A stretch of 64,000 nt of DNA, taken from NCBI RefSeq assembly GCF_001425045.1, contig NZ_LMDJ01000002.1, forward strand, positions 124,001-188,000, in the 5' to 3' direction. Below are positions 8,998 through 16,402 of this stretch, piece after piece. Under the pieces are notes generated by a model. The model made no database searches. It had not been told where the DNA came from and worked only from the letters and a program-made list of their open reading frames with translations. Origin of the DNA: Massilia sp. Root351 (lineage in GTDB: Bacteria; Pseudomonadota; Gammaproteobacteria; Burkholderiales; Burkholderiaceae_D). Position numbers and translations under genes: made by a program. Each line of letters starts with the position of its first letter. Within the stretch, counting starts at the first letter, position 1.

Positions 8998-9977
8998 GAT
9001 TCCTTTGCAATGAGGTTGGGCTGGCGCGCCAGCAGGGCCGCGCCGCGCGCGCCGCCGGCGTCGCCGAAGAAGGGCGGCAGGATGGGCGGCACCGCAAGAC
9101 CGGGCAGCAGGTGGGCACTGGCCGCTTGCGCCAGCTCCGTGTACAAGTGCGGCATGCGCGACAAGCCGCCACCCAGTACGATGGCGTGCGGGTCGTACGC
9201 CAGCACGATGCGGGCGATGGCCGCGCCCAGCAGGTCCAGGTGCAGCGCCACGACGCGCTGTGCCACCGGGTCGCCCGCGCAGCGCAGCGCGAGCAGGGCC
9301 TCCGCGTCCGCCCCGTTGGCGCCGTTGCCGTCAGTCGCACCGCCGATTGCGTGCCGGTGCAGGCGGCGCATGCCGGTGCCGGACACGTAGCATTCGAGGC
9401 AGGCTTGGCTACCGCAGGCGCAGTGCCAGACCGGCAGACCGTAGCGCCGCAGCAGGTCCGGACCGATGGGCCAGTGGCCCCATTCGCCCGCGATGCCGTT
9501 GCGTCCGCGAACCAGCTGGCCGTCCAGCACATACCCGGCGCCGGCGCCGGTGCCGATGATGAGGCCAAACATGCTGGGGTAACCTTGCGCCGCACCGCCA
9601 TGCGCCTCCGACAGCGCAAAGCACTGGCAGTCGTTGCCGATGGCGATGGGACGCTCCAGCATGGTGCGCAGCACGGGCAGCAGGTGGCGTCCGGTCAGGC
9701 AGGGCACGTTGGCGCTGAGGTGCTTGCCGCTGGCTGCATCGACGATGCCTGGAACGCCCAACCCCACCGGTGCACGCATGCCCAGTTCCTGGTCGGCGCC
9801 GCGCACCAGGTCGGCCAGGGCGGCCACGAAGGTGCCGTAGTCGCTGCCGGGGGTGGGCACGCGGCGGCGCAGGAGCACGTTCAGCGCCGCATCGCACGCC
9901 ACCAGTTCCATCTTGGTGCCGCCGATGTCGATGCCGTAGGTGTTGCCGCTGACCGGCTCAGGCGGCTTCATCGGCAT
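8994..9977 (-). CDS. agaK: ROK-family sugar kinase, probable N-acetylgalactosamine kinase
   Basis: 327 residues. The ATP-binding GIDIGGTKMELV is near the N-terminus, followed by LGVPGIVD, GNDCQCFALSEA, the ROK signature GLIIGTGAGAGYVLDGQLV, EWGHWPIG and a zinc motif CACGSQACLECYVSG. It should phosphorylate N-acetylhexosamine at O6 after import, making the substrate for AgaA. This replaces PTS-based uptake and is consistent with an MFS permease in the same operon. It overlaps agaS by 20 bases. ROK members for GlcNAc and GalNAc are not separable by eye; the GalNAc assignment comes from context. Confidence 0.85.
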   Translation of the reverse strand: MPMKPPEPVSGNTYGIDIGGTKMELVACDAALNVLLRRRVPTPGSDYGTFVAALADLVRGADQELGMRAPVGLGVPGIVDAASGKHLSANVPCLTGRHLLPVLRTMLERPIAIGNDCQCFALSEAHGGAAQGYPSMFGLIIGTGAGAGYVLDGQLVRGRNGIAGEWGHWPIGPDLLRRYGLPVWHCACGSQACLECYVSGTGMRRLHRHAIGGATDGNGANGADAEALLALRCAGDPVAQRVVALHLDLLGAAIARIVLAYDPHAIVLGGGLSRMPHLYTELAQAASAHLLPGLAVPPILPPFFGDAGGARGAALLARQPNLIAKES

Positions 9978-11136
9978 ACACCGTTACGCCTTGCACCACG
10001 CGGTTCACGGTGCCGTCGGGGAAGGGATTGTCCGGCGTGAGGCCGAGGCGCACCGACTGGTGCAGCGCCAGCGTTTGCGCCAGCAGCACGTAGGCCGCCG
10101 CCAGCCAGGCGTCGGGCAGGTCCGCAGGCGCGCCCAGCGCGGCGCCATCGAGCGCAGCCACGCGGCCCGCCACCCCGTCGCGCCGCAGTTCGGCCAGCAG
10201 GTCGTGCTCGTAGCGGCGCGCGTGGGCGCCCTGGCTGTGGAACAGCACCACCAGCGTGTCGCGGTTGAGCATGGACTTGGGGCCGTGGCGGAAGCCCAGC
10301 GGCGTGTTGGGCATGGCCAGCACCTGGCCTGCGGTGAGCTCCAGCACCTTGAGCGCCGCTTCGCGCGCTAGGCTTTCGAGGGCTGCCCCGCCCAGGTAGA
10401 CGATGCGCGACACCGCCAGGCAGCCAAGCTGGCGCCACTCCGCGGCGAGGGTGTCCAGCCAGTGGCCGGCCAATGCCGCCACGGCGTCGATGCGCTGCGC
10501 CGCCTGCGCCAGCGGGGCAGGTTCCAGCAGCGACAGCGCGGCCAGCAGCATGGTGGTGAAACTGCTGGTCATGGCGAAGCTGCGGTCGCAGGTGGCCGGC
10601 GGCAGCAGCAGGGTGATGGTGTCGCTGCGGCCGCCGCCGTCGCGAGCCAGCGCGCCTTCGCCGTTGCAGGTGATATGCAGGAACAGGACGCCCGGCGCCT
10701 TGGCGCGCACCAGGTCCACCACGGCCTGGCTTTCCGGGCTGTTGCCGCTGCGTGCGAACGATACCAGCAACAAGGGCTTGCCGGCGGCCAGGTAGAGGGC
10801 AGGGTGGCTCAGCAGGCTGGTGGTGGCCACGGCGCGGACTTGCGCCGGCCAGGCCTGGTTCAGGCCGTCGGCGGCCACTTCGCCGATAAAGGAAGAGGTG
10901 CCTGCGCCGGTGAGGATGGCTTGCGCCGACGGGTCGGCCAGCAAGGCGTGCAGCCGGGCGCGGTCGGCTGCGGATATGCTGTTGGCGCCGGGCCCGGTTT
11001 CGTCCGGCTGCGCGTCGGTTGCCAGCGCGGCTGCCAGCTGGCGCCATACCGCAGGCTGTTGCGCGATCTCGCGCGCTGTGTGCTGTCCGCCCAGCGCTTC
11101 CCATTGTGCGCTGGCCAGGTCGTAAGGCTGTGTCAT
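9958..11136 (-). CDS. agaS: AgaS-type SIS-domain galactosamine-6-phosphate deaminase/isomerase
   Basis: 392 residues with two SIS domains. AILTGAGTSSFIGE opens the first, LVSFARSGNSPESQAVVDL is the SIS phosphosugar-binding loop, and ESLAREAALKVLELTAGQV with GFRHGPKSML lies in the second. AgaS converts galactosamine-6-phosphate to tagatose-6-phosphate plus ammonia. First gene of a seven-gene overlapping operon; ATG 11136 has GGAG seven bases upstream. The 227-base region before it contains two LacI-type operators and two further inverted repeats shared with the divergent GH105 gene. Confidence 0.9.
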   Translation of the reverse strand: MTQPYDLASAQWEALGGQHTAREIAQQPAVWRQLAAALATDAQPDETGPGANSISAADRARLHALLADPSAQAILTGAGTSSFIGEVAADGLNQAWPAQVRAVATTSLLSHPALYLAAGKPLLLVSFARSGNSPESQAVVDLVRAKAPGVLFLHITCNGEGALARDGGGRSDTITLLLPPATCDRSFAMTSSFTTMLLAALSLLEPAPLAQAAQRIDAVAALAGHWLDTLAAEWRQLGCLAVSRIVYLGGAALESLAREAALKVLELTAGQVLAMPNTPLGFRHGPKSMLNRDTLVVLFHSQGAHARRYEHDLLAELRRDGVAGRVAALDGAALGAPADLPDAWLAAAYVLLAQTLALHQSVRLGLTPDNPFPDGTVNRVVQGVTVYADEAA

Positions 11137-11161
11137 GTCATGCTCCGGTTCGATGGTGGAA

Positions 11162-11173
11162 TTGATCGATCAA
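11162..11173. promoter_or_regulatory. Perfect palindrome TTGATCGATCAA upstream of agaS
   Basis: A 12-base perfect palindrome starts 26 bases upstream of the agaS start codon. It does not match the LacI-type operators of this locus, so it may serve another regulator, possibly the DeoR protein of the operon. It has no direct support beyond its symmetry and position. Confidence 0.35.
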
Positions 11174-11179
11174 ATAAAT

Positions 11180-11192
11180 GGTAACGTTAACG
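11180..11192. promoter_or_regulatory. LacI-type operator between agaS and GH105 gene
   Basis: GGTAACGTTAACG matches the site before the first PL8 gene at twelve positions. It lies 44 bases from the agaS start, so it most likely controls the aga operon. Confidence 0.65.
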
Positions 11193-11214
11193 CATCGACT
11201 TTTCCAGTTTCACT

Positions 11215-11233
11215 TTCGGATTTGTTGTCCGAA
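11215..11233. repeat. Inverted repeat TTCGGA-N7-TCCGAA in divergent promoter
   Basis: Two six-base perfect arms are separated by seven bases (TTTGTTG). The element is midway between agaS and the GH105 gene and lacks a T run, so a regulator site is more likely than a terminator. Confidence 0.35.
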
Positions 11234-11286
11234 TGCGCAAACGAAGAAACGGAGATAAAAACGCTGGTATTGGCGGATTTTAGTGT

Positions 11287-11299
11287 GGTATCGTTAACG
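11287..11299. promoter_or_regulatory. LacI-type operator before GH105 gene
   Basis: GGTATCGTTAACG is a hybrid of the two core variants (TATCGTTA) and lies 65 bases upstream of the GH105 start codon. With the site at 11180 it flanks the centre of the divergent promoter region. Confidence 0.6.
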
Positions 11300-11363
11300 C
11301 ATTGTTGCCGCGATGTGGAACCCGGCTTCAGGAAATTTCCCAATTCTTAACAAAGGACGCACT

Positions 11364-12506
11364 ATGAAACCTACTTTGCTCTCCTGGTCCGCAGTCCGGC
11401 TGCTGGGCGCCGCCTTGGCGCTGACGCTGCTGGCCGGCGCGCCCGGCGCGGCGGCCGAACGCGCCGTGACGCCTGCGGCCACCCTGGCGGTCATGCAGCG
11501 CGTGGCGGACTGGCAGCTGGCCCATCCCAGTACCTACCCTGAGGATGATTGGACCCAGGCGGTTGGCGACGCGGGCATGATGGCGCTGGCCGGCATCGCC
11601 GCCGACAGCCGTTACCGCGACGCCATGGTGTCCATGGGCCGGCGCAATGAATGGAAGCTGGGCCCGAGCATGTACCACGCGGACGACTACGCGGTGGGCC
11701 AGACCTACGCGGAACTGTACCTGCAGCTGCGCGACCCGGACATGATCGCGCCGATGCGCGCCCAGTTCGACTACATGCTGGCGCACCCGCGCGAAGGCAG
11801 CCTGAACTGGATCACGCCCGGCGTGCTGCACCGCTGGGCCTGGTGCGACTCGCTGTTCATGGGGCCTCCGGCCTGGGCGCGCCTTGCGGCCGCCACCGGC
11901 GAGCACCGTTACCTGGAGTTCGCGGTAGCGAACTGGTGGCGCACCTCGGATTACCTGTACGACAAGGAAGAACACCTGTACTACCGCGACAGCCGCTTCT
12001 TCAAACAGCGCGAAGCCAATGGGCGCAAGATGTTCTGGGGCCGTGGCAACGGCTGGGTGATGGGCGGCCTGGTACGCATGCTGCAGTACGTGCCGGCCGG
12101 CCATCCTTCGCGCGCGCGCTTCGTGCAGCAGTTCACCGAAATGTCGGAAAAGCTGCTCACGCTGCAGCAGCGCGACGGCATGTGGCGCGCCAGCCTGCTG
12201 GACCCGGCCAGCTACCCGCTGCAGGAAACCAGCGGCACCGGCCTGTACACCTATGCGCTGGCTTATGGCGTCAACCAAGGCTTGCTGGACCGTGCGCGCT
12301 TTGCGCCGGCGGTGGCCAAAGCCTGGGACGCGCTGGTGGCCAATGTGGATGCGGCCGGCAAGCTGACCCACGTGCAGCCTATCGGCGAAGACCCCAAGGC
12401 TTTCGATCCCGGTTCCACCGACGTGTACGGCGTGGGCGCCTTCCTGATGGCGGGCAGCGAGCTGCACCGCATGCAAGCGCGCGGCGCGGCAAATAGCGGC
12501 GACTGA
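11364..12506 (+). CDS. GH105 unsaturated uronyl hydrolase (YteR-like), secreted
   Basis: 380 residues with a signal peptide (cut near GAAA, residue 30) and an alpha6/alpha6 barrel. Family marks are RVADWQLAHPSTYPEDDWTQ, MYHADDYAVGQTYAELYL, HRWAWCDSLFMGPPAWARLA with the presumed catalytic Asp162, and WGRGNGWVMGGLVRML. GH105 enzymes remove the unsaturated uronic acid left at the non-reducing end by lyases. ATG 11364 follows AAAGGA. It is very similar to the N-terminal half of the protein at 21273, which suggests duplication. The signal peptide places its action in the periplasm, whereas the GH88 enzyme downstream appears cytoplasmic. Confidence 0.9.
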   Translation: MKPTLLSWSAVRLLGAALALTLLAGAPGAAAERAVTPAATLAVMQRVADWQLAHPSTYPEDDWTQAVGDAGMMALAGIAADSRYRDAMVSMGRRNEWKLGPSMYHADDYAVGQTYAELYLQLRDPDMIAPMRAQFDYMLAHPREGSLNWITPGVLHRWAWCDSLFMGPPAWARLAAATGEHRYLEFAVANWWRTSDYLYDKEEHLYYRDSRFFKQREANGRKMFWGRGNGWVMGGLVRMLQYVPAGHPSRARFVQQFTEMSEKLLTLQQRDGMWRASLLDPASYPLQETSGTGLYTYALAYGVNQGLLDRARFAPAVAKAWDALVANVDAAGKLTHVQPIGEDPKAFDPGSTDVYGVGAFLMAGSELHRMQARGAANSGD

Positions 12507-12589
12507 AGGGCAACGGCCCGTCCTGCTGCCCGGCGCTGTGGAATTCTCCGCAAATCCGGTAAAATAACCTGCATCGAGGCCAAAAGCCC

Positions 12590-12601
12590 GATATCGTTAT
12601 C
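12590..12601. promoter_or_regulatory. LacI-type operator before lacI-family gene (likely autoregulatory)
   Basis: GATATCGTTATC lies 18 bases upstream of the LacI-family start codon. It is a weaker match to the locus consensus, as is common for autoregulatory sites. Confidence 0.5.
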
Positions 12602-12619
12602 AGTAGCCAAAGGACAGCA

Positions 12620-13684
12620 ATGAAGAAATCGACGGTAACCCTGGTCGATGTGGCCAAAAAAGCGGGTGTGTCAGTGATGACGGCTTCGCGCGCGCTGAGC
12701 GGCGAAGGCTATGCATCGGACGAAACCCGGGCCAAGGTGCAGGCCGCCGCGCAAGAGCTGGGCTACGCGCCCAACGCGCTGGCGCGCATGATGAAGGGCG
12801 GCCGCACCAATGTGATCGGGGTGGTCGTCAACGATCTGGCGTCCACGGTGGTCAACGGCTTCGTCTCGGCCATCAGCGAGGAAGTGCGCAAGTACGAGAT
12901 GGACATGTTCATCTACAACTCGCTGGGCGACCTGGGCGACGGCAAGGGCAAGCGCCTGAGCCAGATGCTGCACGGCTTGTGGGACGGCCTGATTTATGTG
13001 CTGCCGCGCATGAGCGACGATTATCTGCGCACGCTGGAGGCGAGCACCAGCCCCATCGTCATGATCAACTACTGCAAGCAGGAGACCACCTTGCCGGTGG
13101 TGCGCGGCGATAACGTCAACGGCGCGCGCGATGCGGTGGCGCATCTGATCGAACTGGGGCACCGTCGCATTGCCTTCGTGCGCGGCACCGGCTACACCGG
13201 CCAGAGCGACGAGCGCGAGCGCGGCTACCGGGCGGCGCTGCAGGAGGCCGGCATCGATTGCGAGCCGGAGCTGATTGCGCAGGGCGATTTCAACGAGCCG
13301 TCCGGCGTGGAGGCGGGGCGCGCGCTGATGGCGCTGGCCGAACCGCCGACGGCGATCTTTGCCGCCAACGACGCCATGGCGCTGGGCTGCATGAGCGCGC
13401 TACGCGAAAAAGAGCTGCGCATTCCGCAGGACGTGTCGGTGATCGGTTTCGATGACATGGCCGGCGCCTCGGTGGCCCAGCCCGGGCTGACCACGTTGCG
13501 CCATCCGGTGGGGCCGATGGCGCAAGCGGCCGTGCAGGAGCTGATGCGGCGCATCCAGTCGCAGCCGGGCCGGCGCCAGCGGATTGAGTTCCCCAGCGAA
13601 TTCCTGATCCGCGCCTCGACCGGGCCGGGACCGGAAGCGCCTGCCGCCAGGAGCAAGCCCCGCGCGCGCAAGCGGGCGGCCTGA
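12620..13684 (+). CDS. LacI-family regulator, candidate master regulator of the PL8/GalNAc locus
   Basis: 354 residues. The N-terminal helix-turn-helix reads VTLVDVAKKAGVSVMTASRA with hinge helix near NALARMMKGG, then a periplasmic-binding-protein-like sensor domain (GVVVNDLASTVVNGFVSAIS; HRRIAFVRGTG; AIFAANDAMALGC; VIGFDDMAGASVAQPGLTTL). Recognition-helix residues V-M with the following Arg resemble the K-M-Arg set of GntR, whose operator contains GTTACCGGTAAC, and fit the GTTAWCGWTAAC-like sites of this locus. ATG 12620 has AAGGA upstream. The inducer is probably an unsaturated disaccharide or GalNAc derivative (inference). A basic tail follows the sensor domain. Confidence 0.9.
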   Translation: MKKSTVTLVDVAKKAGVSVMTASRALSGEGYASDETRAKVQAAAQELGYAPNALARMMKGGRTNVIGVVVNDLASTVVNGFVSAISEEVRKYEMDMFIYNSLGDLGDGKGKRLSQMLHGLWDGLIYVLPRMSDDYLRTLEASTSPIVMINYCKQETTLPVVRGDNVNGARDAVAHLIELGHRRIAFVRGTGYTGQSDERERGYRAALQEAGIDCEPELIAQGDFNEPSGVEAGRALMALAEPPTAIFAANDAMALGCMSALREKELRIPQDVSVIGFDDMAGASVAQPGLTTLRHPVGPMAQAAVQELMRRIQSQPGRRQRIEFPSEFLIRASTGPGPEAPAARSKPRARKRAA

Positions 13685-13689
13685 AGATC

Positions 13690-13719
13690 GGCCCGCGGCC
13701 AGCGGCCCGGGCCTTTTTT
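13690..13719 (+). terminator. Intrinsic terminator after lacI-family gene
   Basis: GGCCCG (13690-13695) pairs with CGGGCC (13708-13713), followed directly by six T. The gap to the next gene is only ten bases, so the GH88 gene needs its own promoter overlapping this element. Confidence 0.65.
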
Positions 13720-13729
13720 ATAGCTGAAT

Positions 13730-14950
13730 ATGATAACGATACCTCAAATTCGCGCAACGCAGGCCGAACTGTTCCGGGACGCGCAGGCTGCGGCGCTGGA
13801 TCAGCTGGAGCGCCACGCGCTGCGCTTCGGCACCGGTTTCCCTGACGACACCGCCACGGACGGCGTGTACCGCCTGCGGCAGGCGCCCGGCTTCCCGCGC
13901 GGCGCCAACGTGGGCTGGACCACCGGCTTCTGGACGGGCATGGGCTGGCTGGCCTACGAGTTGTGCGGGCGCGGCGTGTTCCGGCAATGGGCACAAAGCC
14001 ACCATGCCAGCTTCGCTGCCCGCGTGGCACAGCGCACCGACCTGGATCATCACGACCTGGGCTTCCTGTACGGGCCTTCGGTGGCTGCGTTCCGCGTAAC
14101 CGGCGAAGAGCACCACCGCGCCCTGGCGCTGGAGGCGGCGCAGGTGCTGGCCGAGCGCTTCCTGCCTGCGGCCGGCGTGATCCAGGCCTGGGGCAGGATC
14201 GGCGACCGCGCCGACCAGCGCGACCAGGGCCGCATCATCATCGACACGCTGATGAACCTGCCCCTGCTGCACTGGGCCACTGCCCAGACGCATGAGCCGC
14301 GCTACGGCGACGCGGCGCGCATGCACCTGGCCCGCTCGCTGGCGCTGCTGCTGCGGCCGGACGGCTCCAGCGCGCACAGCTGCCATATTGACCTGGACAG
14401 CGGCGCCGCGCTGCGCATCAGCACCGTGCAGGGCCACGGCAGCGATTCCTGCTGGGCGCGCGGCCAGGCCTGGGGCGTCTATGGCCTGGCGCTGAACCAC
14501 CGCCACGCGCCGGGGCAGGGCGCGCTGGAGGCGGCCTGCCGCATGGCGGACCACCTGCTGGCGCGCCTGCCGGACGACGGTGTATGCCAGTGGGATCTGG
14601 CGCTGGACTGGCGTGGCGGCGAGCAGCGCGACAGCTCGGCCTCCGCGATTGCGGTATGCGGCCTGCTGGAGCTGGCGGCGCAGCTGCCGCCGGGCGCGCG
14701 CGGCCAGCATTACCGGGAGCGCGCGCTGCATATGCTGCAAGGCCTGGCCGCCGGCTACGCTGCGCCGCCCGGACCGGGGCGGGGCCTGCTGTTGCATGGC
14801 GTGTACAGCTGGCCCGAGGCGCGCGGCGTGGACGAGGCCAATCTGTGGGGCGACTATTATTTTCTGGAAGCGCTGGCCAGGGTCAATGCCGGCTGGCGCA
14901 GCTACTGGAGCGGCGGCGCAGCACCGCAGCACGGTCATGCCGCCGCCTGA
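13730..14950 (+). CDS. GH88 unsaturated glucuronyl hydrolase, cytoplasmic
   Basis: 406 residues without a signal peptide. The alpha6/alpha6 fold shows TTGFWTGMGWLAYEL, HHDLGFLYGPSV with Asp109, IIIDTLMNLPLLHWA with Asp172 (the two acidic residues whose spacing matches the catalytic pair of Bacillus UGL) and DSCWARGQAWGVYGL. It should hydrolyse unsaturated glucuronyl-hexosamine disaccharides made by PL8 lyases, freeing hexosamine for the aga pathway. No ribosome binding site precedes ATG 13730, and an operator overlaps it; no better start exists upstream because a terminator lies there. A GTG or later start or leaderless translation is possible. Confidence 0.85.
   Translation: MITIPQIRATQAELFRDAQAAALDQLERHALRFGTGFPDDTATDGVYRLRQAPGFPRGANVGWTTGFWTGMGWLAYELCGRGVFRQWAQSHHASFAARVAQRTDLDHHDLGFLYGPSVAAFRVTGEEHHRALALEAAQVLAERFLPAAGVIQAWGRIGDRADQRDQGRIIIDTLMNLPLLHWATAQTHEPRYGDAARMHLARSLALLLRPDGSSAHSCHIDLDSGAALRISTVQGHGSDSCWARGQAWGVYGLALNHRHAPGQGALEAACRMADHLLARLPDDGVCQWDLALDWRGGEQRDSSASAIAVCGLLELAAQLPPGARGQHYRERALHMLQGLAAGYAAPPGPGRGLLLHGVYSWPEARGVDEANLWGDYYFLEALARVNAGWRSYWSGGAAPQHGHAAA
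13732..13743. promoter_or_regulatory. LacI-type operator overlapping the GH88 start codon
   Basis: GATAACGATACC begins on the third base of the ATG at 13730 and covers codons 2-5. The same 12-mer occurs at 21108 before the TonB receptor. If the annotated start is right, regulator binding would sit on the translation start itself. Confidence 0.55.
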
Positions 14951-15058
14951 CTGTGTGCCGCGTGCCGATGTGTAATTCGGGCTGAGTTTCGCACCTGGCT
15001 GCTACCGCTGAGTGTCCAAATCGGCTAGCATGCTACAAGTCATCAGCGGGGAGGGGGA

Positions 15059-16402
15059 GTGGGCCAGAAAGTGCTTTTGCGGCAGGCGCCGCCGCTGCTG
15101 CTTGCCGCCGGCCTGGCCTCGCTGCTGCCGCTATGTTTTTTTCTCCTGATGGGGGACCTGGCATGGTCGCTCAAGGAGCGCGCGGTGCAGGAAGTGGTGA
15201 AAGCCCAGCTGCGCGAGTTCAGCCGGAATCCCGTGCTGCTCAACGTGATGTTTGGCGCCTTGCCAGCCTTGCTGTCGCTGCTGTTCGGTCCCTTGGTGGG
15301 CGCCTGGAGCGATCGCACCCGCACCCGCCTGGGGCGGCGCATTCCCTTTCTGCTGTGCGGCGCGCCACTGCTGTCCGGCTCCCTGGTGGGGCTGGCCTAC
15401 AGCGAGGCGCTGGCCGACGCGCTGATGGCCTGGTTCGGCATCGGCCCCGCGTTCCGCCGCGAAGCCGTGATTGCCTGCATGGCGGTGTTCTGGGCGCTGT
15501 TCGAGCTGTTCAGCATCACCGGCAACGCCCTGTTCATCGCCCTCGTCAACGACACCGTGCCCAAGCCTTTGCTGGGGCGCTTCTTCGGCCTGTTCCGCAT
15601 TGTCAGCCTGGCGGTGGGCGCGGCCTTTTTCTATGTCGTCTTCGGCAACGACCTGCCGTCGTTTGCGCGCCAGGTCATGCTGGCCATTGCCGCCGTCTAC
15701 CTGGCCGGCTTCGCCCTGCTGTGCGCCTTCGTGCGCGAACCGGACTGTCCGCCGCCCAGCGCGCTGGCGGCGCCGCCGGGACTGGGCCGCTTGCGCGCGC
15801 CGGGCGGCGAAGCGCCCTGGTTCTATGTGCTGCTGTTCGCCGCGCTGGGCCTGGCCACCACCAGCCTGCTGCCAGTGAATATCAACAGCTACAACGCCAT
15901 CAGCCAGTTCGGCGTGGACCGCAACAGTTTCGGCCATGCGGTGGCGCTCACCTATTGCATCTCCATCGTGCTGGCGCTGCCGCTGGGCTGGCTGGCCGAC
16001 CGCGTCCATCCGTTGCGGGTGGGCTTCGCCGCGCTGGCGCTGTATGCGCTGTGCATGCTGGGCGCCTGGCTGCTGGTGGTGGGGCGCACCTCCTTCCTGA
16101 TCTGGTTCGTGGTGCACGGCGTGCTGGCGGGCGCTTTCCTGACCGGTACCGCCGCGTTGCTGCCGGCCTTGCTGCCGCGCGCGCGCTTCTCCGAGCTGGC
16201 GGCATTCTCGGCCTCCGTCACCGCGCTGCTGGCGATGGTGTTTACGCTGGCGATGGGCGCCGCGCTCGACTGGAGCGGCAGCGATTTCCGGCTGATGTTC
16301 CTGGCCGCCGGCCTGGTGGCGCTGGCCGGAGCCTGCCTGTGGTATGGCGTGCTGCGGCTGTTCCGGCGCGCGGGATTTAGGTCCCCATCGCAGGATCACT
16401 GA
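15059..16402 (+). CDS. MFS transporter, probable sugar:proton symporter
   Basis: 447 residues with about 12 hydrophobic segments. SDRTRTRLGRRIPFLL follows TM2 and ADRVHPLRVG follows a later pair, as in GPH/sucrose-type MFS symporters. GTG 15059 is taken as start because GGGGAGGGGGA immediately precedes it. Located 108 bases after the cytoplasmic GH88 gene on the same strand, it may import the unsaturated disaccharides that GH88 hydrolyses (inference). The 14951-15058 gap holds no operator of the local type. Its 3' end overlaps the convergent phospholipase gene by 26 bases. Confidence 0.8.
   Translation: MGQKVLLRQAPPLLLAAGLASLLPLCFFLLMGDLAWSLKERAVQEVVKAQLREFSRNPVLLNVMFGALPALLSLLFGPLVGAWSDRTRTRLGRRIPFLLCGAPLLSGSLVGLAYSEALADALMAWFGIGPAFRREAVIACMAVFWALFELFSITGNALFIALVNDTVPKPLLGRFFGLFRIVSLAVGAAFFYVVFGNDLPSFARQVMLAIAAVYLAGFALLCAFVREPDCPPPSALAAPPGLGRLRAPGGEAPWFYVLLFAALGLATTSLLPVNINSYNAISQFGVDRNSFGHAVALTYCISIVLALPLGWLADRVHPLRVGFAALALYALCMLGAWLLVVGRTSFLIWFVVHGVLAGAFLTGTAALLPALLPRARFSELAAFSASVTALLAMVFTLAMGAALDWSGSDFRLMFLAAGLVALAGACLWYGVLRLFRRAGFRSPSQDH

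Noticed and set aside
11135..11350. 71-codon open frame across the agaS/GH105 intergenic region
   Set aside because: It contains both operators and the inverted repeats, has no ribosome binding site and no homology-like pattern; regulatory DNA is the simpler explanation.
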